The translations under genes and the position numbers were made by a program. 64,000 nt of DNA from Amyloporia xantha (taxonomy: Eukaryota > Basidiomycota > Agaricomycetes > Polyporales > Adustoporiaceae), in assembly GCA_036971615.1 (NCBI GenBank), contig JAYKKR010000022.1:310001-374000 (forward strand). The letters run 5' to 3'. Positions within the stretch are counted from its first letter, which is position 1; each line of letters opens with the position of its first letter. The notes below the pieces were generated by a model, which was given only the letters and a program-made list of their open reading frames with translations, did no database searches and was not told the origin of the DNA. Of the stretch, positions 11,026 through 24,900 are shown piece by piece.

Positions 11026-12603
11026 TCATGATGGGGCCTTCCGCTTTTTCCGCGCAGTCAACATTGTGACCTGCGGCCCTGGTTTGTCACTACTACCACC
11101 CGCCCCCTGGCTTGCATTGTTCGCCTCCTTCCTCAGGGATAACGGGGGATTGCTGACAGTGACCTCGCCGTAAATAAAGGAACGATACGTCTCCAGAGAC
11201 GCCACGGGTTCAGGAAAAGGATTAGGCGAAATGTCAGGAACGTACGCTTGTCCTCCAGTGCGACGTGGCGGAGTGCATGGCACCTCAAGCATTGCACTTC
11301 CCGGCCCCGGCTCTGGCGTGGACATGCGCTGTATGTGTCGGACAGATACAGCAGGTGAGGAAGGTATAGGCGCTAGGTCTTCACATAGGCCCTTTATTGC
11401 TTCCTCCAGCGTTTCCGTCGCACGTACTGCACGTTCGGTGCTGGAGAACTCGTGGTGGTTCAGCAGCGTCGCTACGATGCGTCTGACCATCCGTGGAGAG
11501 ACTTGACCGGGCTGAGGAGCGAGCGGGGAGGGAGCAGATATCGTAGATGCTTCCGTGGTATGTGGGCTGACTGTATGGAGACCGACCGCGAAGAACGCTG
11601 TGACTATCCCAGAGATGCATTCCTGACGGAATGACATGCGCTCCCAGAACTCATCCGGAGTCACTTTGCTTAGTTCCCCCTGTATTTCGTCCTCATCTCC
11701 ACCATCGTCTGGAGCAGCCTTTTCGGGGACCCTATCGCTGGCAGCTCGTGCATGGCTACTTGCTCTGAGCCGCTTTTGCTTCGGAGAACTCACGCCACCA
11801 ACGTTCGTGGTGTGCGCTATCTCATCCATGAATCGTGATTTAGGGTCATCGTCGAATGATGGGATAAAATGTCCCAGATTGGAGTGGGCGTTGTCTTTAC
11901 CGCTAGGACAAGGGAGAGGGATATCGGACTGAGAATAATGATGACTGTAGATCCATGGTAGACTTGTCCCACCGTCGGACAGCGGAACCGAGTGACTGGC
12001 ATTGAGCGAGTGTACAGCCTCTAATTCGTTGAGGCCAGGAAGAACATAGTACAACCTGGCCTTCAATTTATCTTGCTCTCGCGAGGCTAAATCCGCAGCG
12101 ACATCAGACAAGAGGCGCTTCCACCAAACACAAAGCTGAATATCCGCCAGAGGTCGCTTCCCAGCAAAGTCGGCAGAATTCGGGAATAAGTACTGACTCT
12201 GCGCTCTTGCAAATAGCTGGATCCACAGAGTATCCACATGTACGGGCCTGGTGAGAGGATCAGCGTAGAATTTCAGAAGGCCCTTCACCAGAGAGGCAGT
12301 TGGAGACGGCTTCATAGCATGGCCAGATGAATCAACCTTGGAGATATACAGAATGCCGCATGAGGATGCAGGAATGTTGTAGAAAGACGCTTCTATGGCA
12401 GAGACTAGAACACGGGAAGAATCTGGGGTGGTTTGTTCCGAGAGGAGAACAAGGATATCCTGCAGATATGCTCGTGGGCGAGGATGGGCATAGGGGAATA
12501 GGTCTGAACGTTTACGAGGTGACGAGACCAGAACATGGACATGAAATTCACGTGTTCCAGGAAGGTCCGCGAGAGATGCCAGCAGTTGGTCCCTAAGATT
12601 CAT
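11026..12603 (-). CDS. RTT109: Rtt109-type histone H3 lysine-56 acetyltransferase
   Basis: Fungal histone acetyltransferase that, with histone chaperones, acetylates new H3 at K56 during replication-coupled nucleosome assembly and DNA repair. A single uninterrupted frame of 525 residues starts MNLRDQLLASLADLPGTREF. Family landmarks in order are the N-terminal HAT core with EASFYNIPASSCGILYISKV (about residues 90-110), KGLLKFYADPLTRPVHVDTL, ARAQSQYLFPNSADFAGKRP, CVWWKRLLSDV, and the later FWERMSFRQECISGIVTAFF helix. An acidic/Ser-rich insert sits before that helix, and the tail is basic (TARKKRKAPS), a likely nuclear signal. The protein is longer than the yeast enzyme because of the inserts and tail. 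Lacking introns in this intron-rich window is unusual. Confidence 0.9.
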   Translation of the reverse strand: MNLRDQLLASLADLPGTREFHVHVLVSSPRKRSDLFPYAHPRPRAYLQDILVLLSEQTTPDSSRVLVSAIEASFYNIPASSCGILYISKVDSSGHAMKPSPTASLVKGLLKFYADPLTRPVHVDTLWIQLFARAQSQYLFPNSADFAGKRPLADIQLCVWWKRLLSDVAADLASREQDKLKARLYYVLPGLNELEAVHSLNASHSVPLSDGGTSLPWIYSHHYSQSDIPLPCPSGKDNAHSNLGHFIPSFDDDPKSRFMDEIAHTTNVGGVSSPKQKRLRASSHARAASDRVPEKAAPDDGGDEDEIQGELSKVTPDEFWERMSFRQECISGIVTAFFAVGLHTVSPHTTEASTISAPSPLAPQPGQVSPRMVRRIVATLLNHHEFSSTERAVRATETLEEAIKGLCEDLAPIPSSPAVSVRHIQRMSTPEPGPGSAMLEVPCTPPRRTGGQAYVPDISPNPFPEPVASLETYRSFIYGEVTVSNPPLSLRKEANNASQGAGGSSDKPGPQVTMLTARKKRKAPS

Positions 12604-12658
12604 GATATCCTGCTATCCAGATTACGAGGTGGGCGAAGGAAAGGGTAGGAGATACCTC

Positions 12659-12979
12659 TCACTGTAGTCTATGGCAGAAGGGAAATAGTGCAGTGAAAGA
12701 TAGAGAGATTTAACATATCACAAACTGCGACTAGAGGCCAAGTAGTCGGTGAGCTGTGCTTACGAGGATTCCTCAGGCTTTCCGTCCACAATTCCTGCAG
12801 ATGATAGCACTCGAGCCAATAGTGAGTGAATGTCCTGTATACATGACATGTTAGTGGGATATATGCAAGAAGGATAAGATAGTTGAAGCCTGACCTGACT
12901 TGGCGATCGACTTTGTTGAACCCAGCTGAAGGGACCGTCGCGGAGACACGTCGGCAGCAGCCCGCCGATTGAACTTCAT
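12659..12979 (-). CDS. Possible small spliced gene just upstream of RTT109
   Basis: An ATG at 12977-12979 opens a basic segment (MKFNRRAAADVSPRRSLQLG). A likely intron follows, then an exon coding DIHSLLARVLSSAGIVDGKP. That exon ends at a canonical GTAAGC donor (12763) and a final tiny exon stops at 12659-12661. The phase of the first intron is uncertain: the available GTCAGG donors do not join cleanly to the second exon. An alternative is a start at an internal ATG (MSCIQDIHSL). It ends 55 bp upstream of the RTT109 start, on the same strand. Family unknown. Confidence 0.3.
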
Positions 12980-13491
12980 CGCCTCTTTTGGCAACCGTAG
13001 TAGTTGGCGGTCACCTCTCCTGAGCGCCCTGGCGGCTGTCCAGACCGCAATCACTTATATTTTCCGTTCAGCGCAGGATATCAGGACGTCAGACTCATAG
13101 GAGGATACATATTGTATGGAAGACCCTCTCCGGTAGTACAAATGGCGGCATTGACTCAGGACATATTATGTGATTGTGGGTCACGTTGTCACGACACAAC
13201 CGGTCGCAGGGTATCACGCCAACCTTACTCCAAAACGTAGATATTTACAGAACCAGAAAATCCTGTAAATGACACTCGCGGATATGCCCAGGGTGCATCG
13301 CGTAAACAATGTACAGCTGCTGGTCTTGACGAGACGCTCATGAGTGGATATACCTCGTTGGGAATCACGTCGACACACATAAACGATCAAGAGGATGATG
13401 ATAGTAGTTCGTAAACGTAAACGCTACAGTGTACAATTCTGGAGACAAATCGTGCGACAAAGCAAAGCAAACTCGACGAATAAGAACAGAC

Positions 13492-16248
<2,757 letters not shown>

Positions 16249-16544
16249 GGTGGGGGATGTACACCAATGGCTCGACTCTACGCGACGGTGTGAAAGAGGT
16301 GGAACACTGCAAACGAGGAGGGGCGCGTAAGGCGTGGCGGGGAGGCGCCTAAAGCTCGAAACCAGAGGAGTCACAGATGTCACACAGCCCGCCATTATAT
16401 ATCCATCCAGCACGATGGATGCATACAAATGCCATTGAAGGTCAATGCAAGACACAAGAATCAATGTGTTTATTTTAGACGAGATACATGCTCGATCACA
16501 ATGTAAGTGTCCGCATGGGTAACGGCGTCCGGTGGATTGTATTG
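16249..16544. other. Short intergenic region, CUL1 promoter
   Basis: Upstream of CUL1 on the minus strand, the complement reads GGATATATAATGG near 16391-16403, a TATA-like element about 150 bp before the ATG. No other signal is seen. Confidence 0.4.
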
Positions 16545-17564
16545 TCACACCTTCACCCCCGTGTGTACCGATGCAATACCACCCCAAAGATCCCTCCATG
16601 CGCCACCCTTGCCTTCGAACATCCCGCCCGTGGCAAAGCCAGCATCCGCAATCATCTTGGCGAAGTCCGGTTGTGGCGGGAATTTTCTGATCGACTCGAC
16701 CAGATACTGATACGAAGCACGGTCGCCGGCCAGGATTGTTCCAAGAAGCGGGATAATGGAGAACGAGTATTGATCATATACGCTATTGACGATTTCAGAA
16801 TAAACGCGCAACCACAGGTATGGTGTTCCACTTACGCGCTGAAAAGCGGGTTATTCACTTTGCTGAATTCTAGGCAAGCGAAGGAACCGCCAGGTTTGAG
16901 AACCCGGTATGCTTCACTGAGGACATCTGGAACAGACGTGCAGTTACGGATACCAAATGCAATGGTATACAGGTCGTATGTGTTCGAAGGGAATCGCTCC
17001 TCGTTCAATTCTTGGGCATTGCCCTCGTAGAAGGCGATTTGAGGGGCTATGTACTTGTAAACGGACGCTCCGAAGGACAGTCATTTTCGCGATGGACGTA
17101 CTGTTATGATACATAGTCTTCTTGAACCGCCTATAACCTTCCTTCAACATTTCTCCGTTGATGTCCACGACGTCTACACTTGTTTCTCTATCCGCGTAGC
17201 GCTCTCGGGCAGAGTCCAATATGCGCAATGCGATATCGCCGGTCCCCCCGGCGACGTCAATGCATTTCGTAGGCCCCTTTGAGCCCGGCTTCAAAAGCGA
17301 GACGAATTCGTCCTTCCACAGACGGTGGACACCGAGCGACATCGCGTCGTTCATGAGGTCGTATGACGATGCGACCGAGTCGAACACATTCCGAACGAGC
17401 GACTCCTTGACTTCCTCTGGGACAGTTTTGAATCCAAAATGTGTTGTCCGCGACGAGTCTTGCGCATTTTCACGGGTCGCCTGATTGTGATTGAAGCGCA
17501 TCCGCTTCACAGAAGGAAGGGATCGACATGTTCTCCGAGCTACGGTGCTTGAGAGCATGGTCAA
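16545..17564 (-). CDS. COQ5: COQ5, mitochondrial ubiquinone-biosynthesis C-methyltransferase
   Basis: SAM-dependent methylase that converts 2-methoxy-6-polyprenyl-1,4-benzoquinol to the C-methylated intermediate in coenzyme Q synthesis, on the matrix side of the inner membrane. The N-terminus ([20 protein letters not shown]) is basic and mitochondrial. Family motifs in order are [43 protein letters not shown] motif [72 protein letters not shown], and [20 protein letters not shown] with [11 protein letters not shown]. It ends ASVHTGVKV. Introns at about 17050-17103 and 16805-16836 splice in phase. The start could also be the second methionine at 17558. Intact and full length. Confidence 0.95.
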
Positions 17565-17714
17565 GTGAACAGTGATCGGGGGCTCTGTCAGGCGATTCTG
17601 AGTGAGCTTCGAAAAGGACCCGAGACACCCTTGTACACTTCTTGCGTCTGGTGATTCTGAACCATTGAAAATACATACTCCTTTTCGACGCTCGACGCAC
17701 GTCCCAACGTCTAC

Positions 17715-18836
17715 ATGCCTTCGACAAATTTACAGAAAGGGAAGGGGAAGGCAGTACCGCTGGAAGACAAGGAGGATAGGCCGTCAGTCGGTACGCTCAC
17801 GAACAATCCCTCCAAGTCGAGTTCGGACTCGGACTCGGAATCCAGCTCGGGAAGCGACTCGGACTCCTCTTCAGATGACAACTCGGAGTCTTCAGAAAGT
17901 GATTCGGAAGATGAGATAACAGAAGAATTCCTGAACACTCTGCTTGAAAGAGCGAGGCAAAATGTCGCTCTGAAAGCACGCATCTCAAATGCAGACTCGG
18001 AGAGCGTGCGGGAAGAGGAGGAAATTCGTCTTGATTCAAATAATCCTGAGGAACGGTGAGTGAAGATTTCATGTTCTCATAATACATCACTCAGTCGGGG
18101 AGCTCTCACAGTCCTCTTCCTCCACTCAATCCGGGAGCGCTTCCTTCGCCATACTTCCAACTTGGTAAATCGTCCAAGGCGGGTCCATCGGGTGTTCGAG
18201 ACCTCGACGCTGAGAAGGCAGAACAGGCGACGTCCTCTCGCGTTGCACCGGCAGCACCGCTACCACCTGCAGAACTTTCTGCGGAAGGCAAGCCGTTGAC
18301 GAAAAGGGAAAAGAAGGCGGTGTGTATCAAAGATTAATAATATTTCTAGCCAGTGCTCACGCTGTTTACTATACTAGCTTAGTAACAAAACAGCCGGACC
18401 CAGCTGGTACGACCTACCGGCTCCTGCTGAGGCGGACCTGCCGCGATTGTACCGTGAAGTGGAAGCTCTCCGGTTACGCAACCAGTTAGACCCCAAGCGA
18501 TTTTACCGAAAAGACGAGGGGGAACGGAAGGGCATCAAAGGCTTGCCGAAACATTTTGCAGTACGTACCTCGCTATCACATAGGGAAGGCCCGGATTTTG
18601 ACGTGTATTCTCGGTAGATTGGCACCATTCTGCCGTCAACTACGCCTTTCGGCACGGCGAGTGCTGACAATTTGAGTAGAGCGAGCAGAAAACGTACCCT
18701 GATGGACGAGTTGGTTGACGACGCGGAGACAAAGAGCTATGCCAAGAAGAAGTTTAAGGAGCTGCAGACTGTACGTGGCGCGAGAGGTAGGGGTACGCTT
18801 GCACAGAAGAAAGCGATGCGGAAACCTAAGTGGTAA
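17715..18836 (+). CDS. FCF2: Fcf2 family pre-rRNA processing protein
   Basis: Nucleolar protein needed for early cleavages of pre-rRNA in the small-subunit processome (homologue of animal TdIF2). Four exons (17715-18055, 18112-18319, 18378-18560, 18618-18836) join in phase. The N-terminal half is acidic and Ser/Asp-rich, including a long S/D tract at 17816-17911. The conserved Fcf2 domain starts LSNKTAGPSWYDLPAPAEAD, continues LRLRNQLDPKRFYRKDEGER, GLPKHFAIGTILPS, RASRKRTLMDELVDDAETKS and YAKKKFKELQ, and ends in a basic tail. It is divergently transcribed from COQ5 with only about 150 bp between their starts, so they probably share a promoter region. Confidence 0.9.
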
Positions 18837-19365
18837 TCTTTCACTTCGCCTCTGATACTTCTGTTATATTCTGTATTGGATCTATCCGATGACAATTTGG
18901 TTATTGATTTTTACGCCTGGGCGATTACTGAGCAAGCTCGCGGCCTCAGAAATAAATGCGTATCATAACAACTGTCTTCAACCACAATTGATACGAGCTC
19001 TAGTGGCTTGCTAAGGGTGTATTTGGTGTTTCGTGGGAGCGAGACTGCTTTCGACGAGTCTTGGGAGAAATTCTTCCGAGACAGGTAGACTATTCGGTGG
19101 AAGAACCACTGGTATAATGGAGCGGAGGCGCTTTCCTGGTGACTGCCACTCAATGAAGCGCGATGGGAAATGTGCTCGATTGATTTTGCCTGGAGACTAT
19201 ATCAATGGCATAATACAAGCAGCTGTTGCTGATTGATTGGACGGGCTGGCGGGTGAAACATCGTTAGAGTTCTGCATGTTCACACACCTATGGGGTAGTA
19301 TACATCGCATTCTGTGCTCACGACACTGGTGCAACCATAGCGGTTGCATAGGGACTATGTAGCGA
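18837..19365. other. Convergent intergenic region carrying one copy of a degenerate repeat
   Basis: Lies between the ends of FCF2 and the minus-strand gene at 19366. Most of it is occupied by the degenerate element at 18950-19160, described separately. Confidence 0.5.
18950..19160 (-). repeat. Copy A of a degenerate two-copy element with a shared reading frame
   Basis: Read on the minus strand, this begins GGCAGTCACCAGGAAAGCG and matches the plus-strand copy at 28670-28860, which begins GGCAGTCACCAAGAGAGCG. The similarity continues for about 180 bp and ends at AGCAAGCCACT (copy A) against ATCAAGCCACT (copy B). In the same frame both code GSHQES, then D-S-K-A, R-N-x-K and K-P-L blocks. Copy A lacks 12 bases relative to B, a multiple of three. 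It may be the remnant of a small gene or a mobile element. Family unknown. Confidence 0.5.
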
Positions 19366-20196
19366 CTACTTGTCTGCTCTATTCAGCTCACGAAGCCACT
19401 CGTCAATCACGAACTGGACCCCCTGCTGGTTTATCTTCTGTCTGTGCTTCGCGCCCAACCGGCGAGCTTGCCCTTTCCTCGGTTGCCTGCTCCCCGCTTC
19501 TGTCTGCTGGCTGCGCCGCACCCTGTTCGCAAGCATGCGGTCGAACTCATCGCGCTCCCCCTTCTCGACGCCCGCGTGTCGCTGCTCCTGCCAGTCGAAG
19601 ATCAGCCGTCGAATAGGTCCACGGGCACCGTCCAATGAGTCTGAGAAGTCCTCATTATTGGACTCTGCTGGTGCCGGCGTGACTCTTCTCACACCGGGGG
19701 TCACGCGAGGACCGTATAGGTCCTCAATATCGTGCGGGTCTTGGTCTACGTGCATCTCTGCGAGGTCATGCTCTACGGTCGCCATATTGTCCTGCTGCAG
19801 GCCCCTCTCGTCATTTGCTTCTTCTTCTGATATTAAGTTTGCATTCAGAAGGTCATCCAGTGTAGGCGGGCCGTTGAGCTTTCCGGAGGCTCTGAGGTCG
19901 GCGACGAGAGCGCGGAAGTTGGGCATGGGCTCTTTGCCTTTGGTGCCAGACAAAGACGTCTGTGGCGGAAACATGGCTGGAAGAGTGGGAGATATTGCAG
20001 GACTTTCTGCCATTGTATCGAGGGACATGATTGTGCTGGTTGACGATACGGACGAAGGATCTCTTGATGTCCGTGTAGACACTGATCGAGAAGCTTGCTG
20101 GCGTGGTGTCGCTGGAGGGCTGTCGGAGATGGTCGCGATGGAAGACGTCCGGGATACTGTGGTGGACGAATACGAAGATGAATCGTATGATGCCAT
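19366..20196 (-). CDS. Conserved-looking unknown protein, Ser/Thr-rich N-terminus and charged C-terminus
   Basis: Single-exon frame; I prefer the methionine at 20196 (MASYDSSSYSSTTVSRTSS), though one at 20226 is also in frame. The first third is Ser/Thr-rich and probably disordered. A middle block (PNFRALVADLRASGKLNGPP, then TLDDLLNANLISEEEANDE) looks like a short structured motif. The C-terminus is basic and helical, with RRLIFDWQEQRHAGVEKGER and ending IDEWLRELNRADK. I do not recognise the family. It begins only 23-53 bp after the stop of the PHD-finger gene on the same strand, an unusually tight spacing for a fungus. Confidence 0.6.
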   Translation of the reverse strand: MASYDSSSYSSTTVSRTSSIATISDSPPATPRQQASRSVSTRTSRDPSSVSSTSTIMSLDTMAESPAISPTLPAMFPPQTSLSGTKGKEPMPNFRALVADLRASGKLNGPPTLDDLLNANLISEEEANDERGLQQDNMATVEHDLAEMHVDQDPHDIEDLYGPRVTPGVRRVTPAPAESNNEDFSDSLDGARGPIRRLIFDWQEQRHAGVEKGERDEFDRMLANRVRRSQQTEAGSRQPRKGQARRLGAKHRQKINQQGVQFVIDEWLRELNRADK

Positions 20197-20249
20197 GGTG
20201 TGTGACCGGATTCTAGGTCTGTTCATCTCGTTGGAGTCCTATGGTCGTG

Positions 20250-21148
20250 TTAAAGAATGGCATTGTCTAAAATTTCTAGCAAACAGACCTCATTCGGATG
20301 GCTAGCGCTGGCTTGCAGTATCGACATCTGTGGTCGAGCTAGTAAGGGTACCGGATGTGCAGTCACATCGGTCCTGGAAGGGGGATCGATTTGCGAGCCA
20401 GTTAACTCTTTGGGATGTTGTCTCGCTGAGAATGTCTGCTTGGACGCCTGCTTGGTTACCTTGGTTGACTTTGTGGCGCGGCCGGGCTGCTGGGTGAAAT
20501 CGATTCGGCGGATAGTACTCGGATCGGGAGATACAGCATGCCCTTGGTGTGATGAGGGAAATCTGGATACATCTGGTTGTTTGAGCAATCCAGATGTAGA
20601 TTGTTCTGTCAAAAAGTCAAATTCGACGGTCTTCCTTGCAGCAGGTGGTGGAACTATTGCAGATAAATCCCTTAGTTATTTCAATAGCGGAGACGGTAAT
20701 TCATTGCACATACCGTGATGAGGAGGTGGTACCTGTGGAGATGCTCGTTTGGTCTGATCTCTCACTCTTGGAAGCGGGTTAGGATTAGCTTGCTTAGATA
20801 CATGGCTTTTCGCCGCTTGTGAGACAAGGAATGGACTATCGTTACTTGTAGATCTCGCGCCCACAGTCTTCTTAGAACATCGCCGACATAACCATGATCC
20901 AAGACCGTCTGTATTACGTCGAGCCTCATCAGCTTCGATCCGTCGTAGAATTTCAGCTTCGCTTATGGGAGGAATGTGACACGCTGGGCGGCGAGAGAAG
21001 TAGCGTTGACTTGGAGTGATCGCAACAGTAGAACGTGCAGCTCACTGTGGTGCCAAGTACGCTGACATTTGCAGCACTCAATAAGGAAGGCAGTGGGTGT
21101 ATGCTGAGTACCACTACAGCGCACACAAGGACTAAGAGCGGTGTCCAT
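20250..21148 (-). CDS. PHD-finger protein
   Basis: The start at 21148 gives MDTALSPCVRCSGTQHTPTA and leads straight into a C4HC3 zinc finger: CVRC, then ECCKC, WHH, and after an in-phase intron (about 21000-21044, GTGAGC donor) a single C and SWLCRRC. PHD fingers usually read histone H3 tail states in the nucleus. A second intron (about 20656-20716, GTATGT) joins a Pro/Lys-rich region to a final exon that begins PPPAARKTVEFDFLTEQSTS and ends LLEILDNAIL. Outside the finger the protein is Ser/Thr/Lys-rich and disordered. No enzymatic domain is seen. The spacing and order of the zinc ligands are clear; the specific histone ligand is unknown. Confidence 0.78.
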
Positions 21149-21982
21149 GTCGATGGAAAAGAACTGGCACGCTAGGGGTCGGTAAGTTGGCCCTTCTCAG
21201 GCTGCCAGGAGTCGATCTCTAGAAAGAGAAAATGCGCCCAAAGGCATAAAGTTAAGGTAAGTCTGAAGCTATAAACTTGGAGCTTTATCGTCTTAGCATG
21301 TTTTACACCAGTAGACCGATCGTCCTTGTTATTGATGGCTGAGAAGCTGGACGGGATTTGCCGCTAAAGCAGGCTAACTGTGTATGCAAAGTGTCATTCC
21401 CCAATAGGCAACTGAGCAAGTTCGCCAGAAACGACCTGTAGATTCAAAGTAACTAACTGGGCCCGGCGATGTACTGTATGAATTATATAGGCCGCACAGT
21501 CCGTAGCTCGTATTTTTCAAGGGTAAGTGCCTGATGATATCCTATTTGTAGATGACGTCCCTCTCAAATAATCTTTCCCATAGAATGTGTTTCTTCCTCT
21601 TCCTGCACAGCCAACGGCTCATACTGTACAGCTGTACCATAAATTATAAGGGGCATGTACAGGCTTGATGTAGATTGAGTACTGTACTCAGAAGTTTGGA
21701 ACAAGAAATTCAGCTACGAGTTTGCGCGCCTCGTCGTCACATGACTGCAAGCGAGGAATGTCCTTATTACAATCTTGATCCCCCTCTTCTACCTCTTTTA
21801 CATTGCTCGTTGCCCGCTGTGTTGGGGAAGTTCAAGTCAGATCCGACTTGGGGAGTTCAGGACTCATTTCACGATACCTCTGGATATTCTCGGTCTGACT
21901 ACCAGCATTAGCCTTTTGACGCTCGTTTATATCTATATATACGTGGGGCGCAACACGCTGTCTCTCCTTCATTTGTATTACG
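21149..21982. other. Divergent promoter region between PHD-finger gene and PLD gene
   Basis: No coding frame of note. TATATCTATATATACG near 21929-21944 lies about 40-55 bp upstream of the PLD ATG and is a plausible TATA element for it. Confidence 0.45.
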
Positions 21983-24900
21983 ATGGCGAGCATCGCCCAA
22001 CCTCCTCACAGTCTCGTGGATGTCGTACGCGAGGCCATTGATCAGCATCGCGCCTCGTTGCAGCATGATGGCGACCGTCCGGAACATCCTCAGTCGCCGC
22101 CTATCCCACATCCCAACCAGGCTGGTCGATTCGTGCGCACAGAGTCTCCGGAACATGAAGAGGATCACACGAATTCGGCGTCACATCAGCAGGACGATGA
22201 ACCACCGTCACCCCTCAACACACGCTCGAATCTAGTCAGGCGGCACACGCGCACTCAGTCAGACCGCAGATCCTCCATCTCAGGCTATCGTCTCCCGCCT
22301 TCGGATACTCCATCTGGAAGGACGGGTCCTCCGAGGTCCATCTCGCGCAGCTACTCCCTGTCGGTGTCTAGCGGTCGTCTTGACTCGAGGACGCATTCCA
22401 AGCAGGCTTCGGAGCCCAGCGCTCAGGCTCCAGAGACCCATCATGGCGTCCCGGACAACAGCACCGACTTCCCGCAGACGACGCCATTTCGGGGAGTGCT
22501 GGAGTTTGAAAATCCTTCGCAGAGGGAGCGGGAGCGGCAGAGGGCGGAGAAGATAGCCAAGAGGAGGGATAGCAATTATTTTGAGTCTCGGAATCCCCTG
22601 AGGCGGCTCATCGAGACGCCGAGAGAGGAGGCGTCGCAGTTTCGTCTAGAGGTTAGTCCGAAGCCGCGGGAAGACCACGACGGTGCGCACGAGAATGGCG
22701 AGGCGAGTGAGCAAACGCCCGAGGACCCACAGTCCCCGCAGAGTTCGACGGTGGAGAGAATTCGTCCTCGGCACTCACATTCCATGCCGCACATCTCGCG
22801 CTCGAGCGAGGGCACCGGCAGACCCAGCGCTGCGCCCAAATGGAACCGTCTGCGCTCGCTGCTGCCCCAACTCGCGGGCCAGTCCAGGACGAATGCGCAG
22901 CACGCGTCCGCGGTCGTCCCGCAGTCCGTCAATATCACGGATGAGCTCATCGCGGGCGGCCTTTCTGCTCTCGTCCTCCGGCTGTGGTTCGAGCGCGACG
23001 AGAAGGGACATCGGCGTGTGCCCATCCTCTTCCACCGCCTCCGGATCCGCGTCAGCGACAGCCTGCATCCGCTGCACGGGCACAAGGCTGTGTTTCGGAT
23101 CGAGTGTGAGTACGCGAACGGCGCGGTGCGCTGGGTCGTCTATCGCCAACTACGCGAGTTCCTGTCGCTGCATACGCACTATGCGTTCTCGAACGCATAC
23201 CTGCGCAATGTGGAGACCCTGCCCGAGTTTCCTCGCACTAGTATGTGCAATCTCTGTTCTGTGTCTGTCCCCGATTCTGACGGTCTCAAGGTTTACCGTA
23301 TTTCAAGTTCCTGAAGGAGCGCGGAAAGGATGTCGGGCGAGCTGACTTCGCGCGACTTCAGCGTGAGGCATTAGAGAATTATCTCATTGGTCTCATTCGC
23401 GCAGTGGTCAGTTTGGAACGCTATGTCACGCCAGAAAACTAACAATCTTGTGGTAGATGTGGCATCCGGCTGCGAACCGTCTTGCAGGATTTCTGGAGAT
23501 TAGTGCCCTCATGTGTTCACTGGCACTGTCTGGCGGTGCCCAGTACAAAGCGGGTCTCCTTAGAATTGATGCCGTCGGAAGTAAAGGTACCTTCGGGCGC
23601 AGGGGCACGCCGTGGAGAGAGCGGAAGACGCAGAAATGGTGCTCGGTGAGAGAGAGCTACCTCGTTGTGCACGAAGAGATGGGAGAGGTATCACCGATTG
23701 CTACTGCTGGTTGGTCGCTCGATGCTCATGCGTCTTCTTTCATTTTGTCAGCTCACGGTGTGGGACGTCTTTCTGGTCGACTCCGACTTCAGGATTGAGC
23801 GCCCCACCCGCTACTACAGACAAGGCTTGAACGTCTTTCATCAGCTCGAGGATGACGAGGATGTCACGACTAATGGACCGGGGGAGGGCCTGGCGGCCGA
23901 GCGCCGCCATGCCTCGTCGAGAATCGGATCCATCAAGGGCCAAATTTCCAAAGCGCTGCACATTGGCCATCATCATGACCACCGAGAGAGTCAATCTGCG
24001 AATGGCCATGCAGACTCGTTCATGCGGCGCGATAGCTCGCCCGGCCCTTCGTCGCCTCCATCTTCTCGCCCGTTGACGCCCATGCTCGATCCTTCTACGA
24101 ACACGGATCCCTTGCTCGGTCCGGATGATCATGACGAGCAGACACATGAGGCGGCAGGGGACGGCGACAAGAAGAAGAAAAATCGGTCGAACGAGGTCTC
24201 GAAGCACACTTTCTACATCGAGAATGCACAGATGCGTTTGAAGCTCTTCGCGAAGAATGAGGTGAGCCGATATAACGGTCTGGTTATCAATGCTAGTCGG
24301 AAGCTGATGCATGTGTGTTTCTTAGCGTCAGATGCTCCAGTGGATTGCTGCGTTAGAGCGAGTGGCTCGCGATTGTCACTATACAGGCAAAAACCGCTTT
24401 GATAGCTTTGCTCCTATACGCCTGAACGTTGCTGCACAGTGGCTCGTCGACGGAGTGAGGATGTTTATCGCACATTGCCATGTCAGTTGACTCAACGATC
24501 CTAGCGTGATTATTTCTGGAACCTCTCTCGTGCTATTCTCCTTGCTACGGAATGCATATATATTCACGACTGGTGGTTGTCTCCTGGTGAGCACAAAACT
24601 CTACAGTGCATGCCCATACTTTCTAATCCAACCACTTCAGAGCTCCAAATGCGTCGCCCGAACATGCCCAAATACCGCCTGGATAATTTATTGGAACGTA
24701 AGGCCAAAGAAGGTGTCAAGATTTATATCATTGTCTAGTGCGTATGTGGAACGTTTCTCCGGCACTTTACTCACAACTTCACAGCCAGGAGGTTTCCAGC
24801 CGAACGACGCCTACGGATAGCAAGTAGGTCGTTCCTCTATAAGGTTCCGCCTTTTCTGATGTATCCGCGCTGCAGCTATACCAAACAGAGACTGACGGCT

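Noticed and set aside
19370..20305. 311-codon plus-strand frame
   Set aside because: It lies antisense to the better-supported minus-strand gene and has low-complexity Ser/Cys-rich content typical of a shadow frame.
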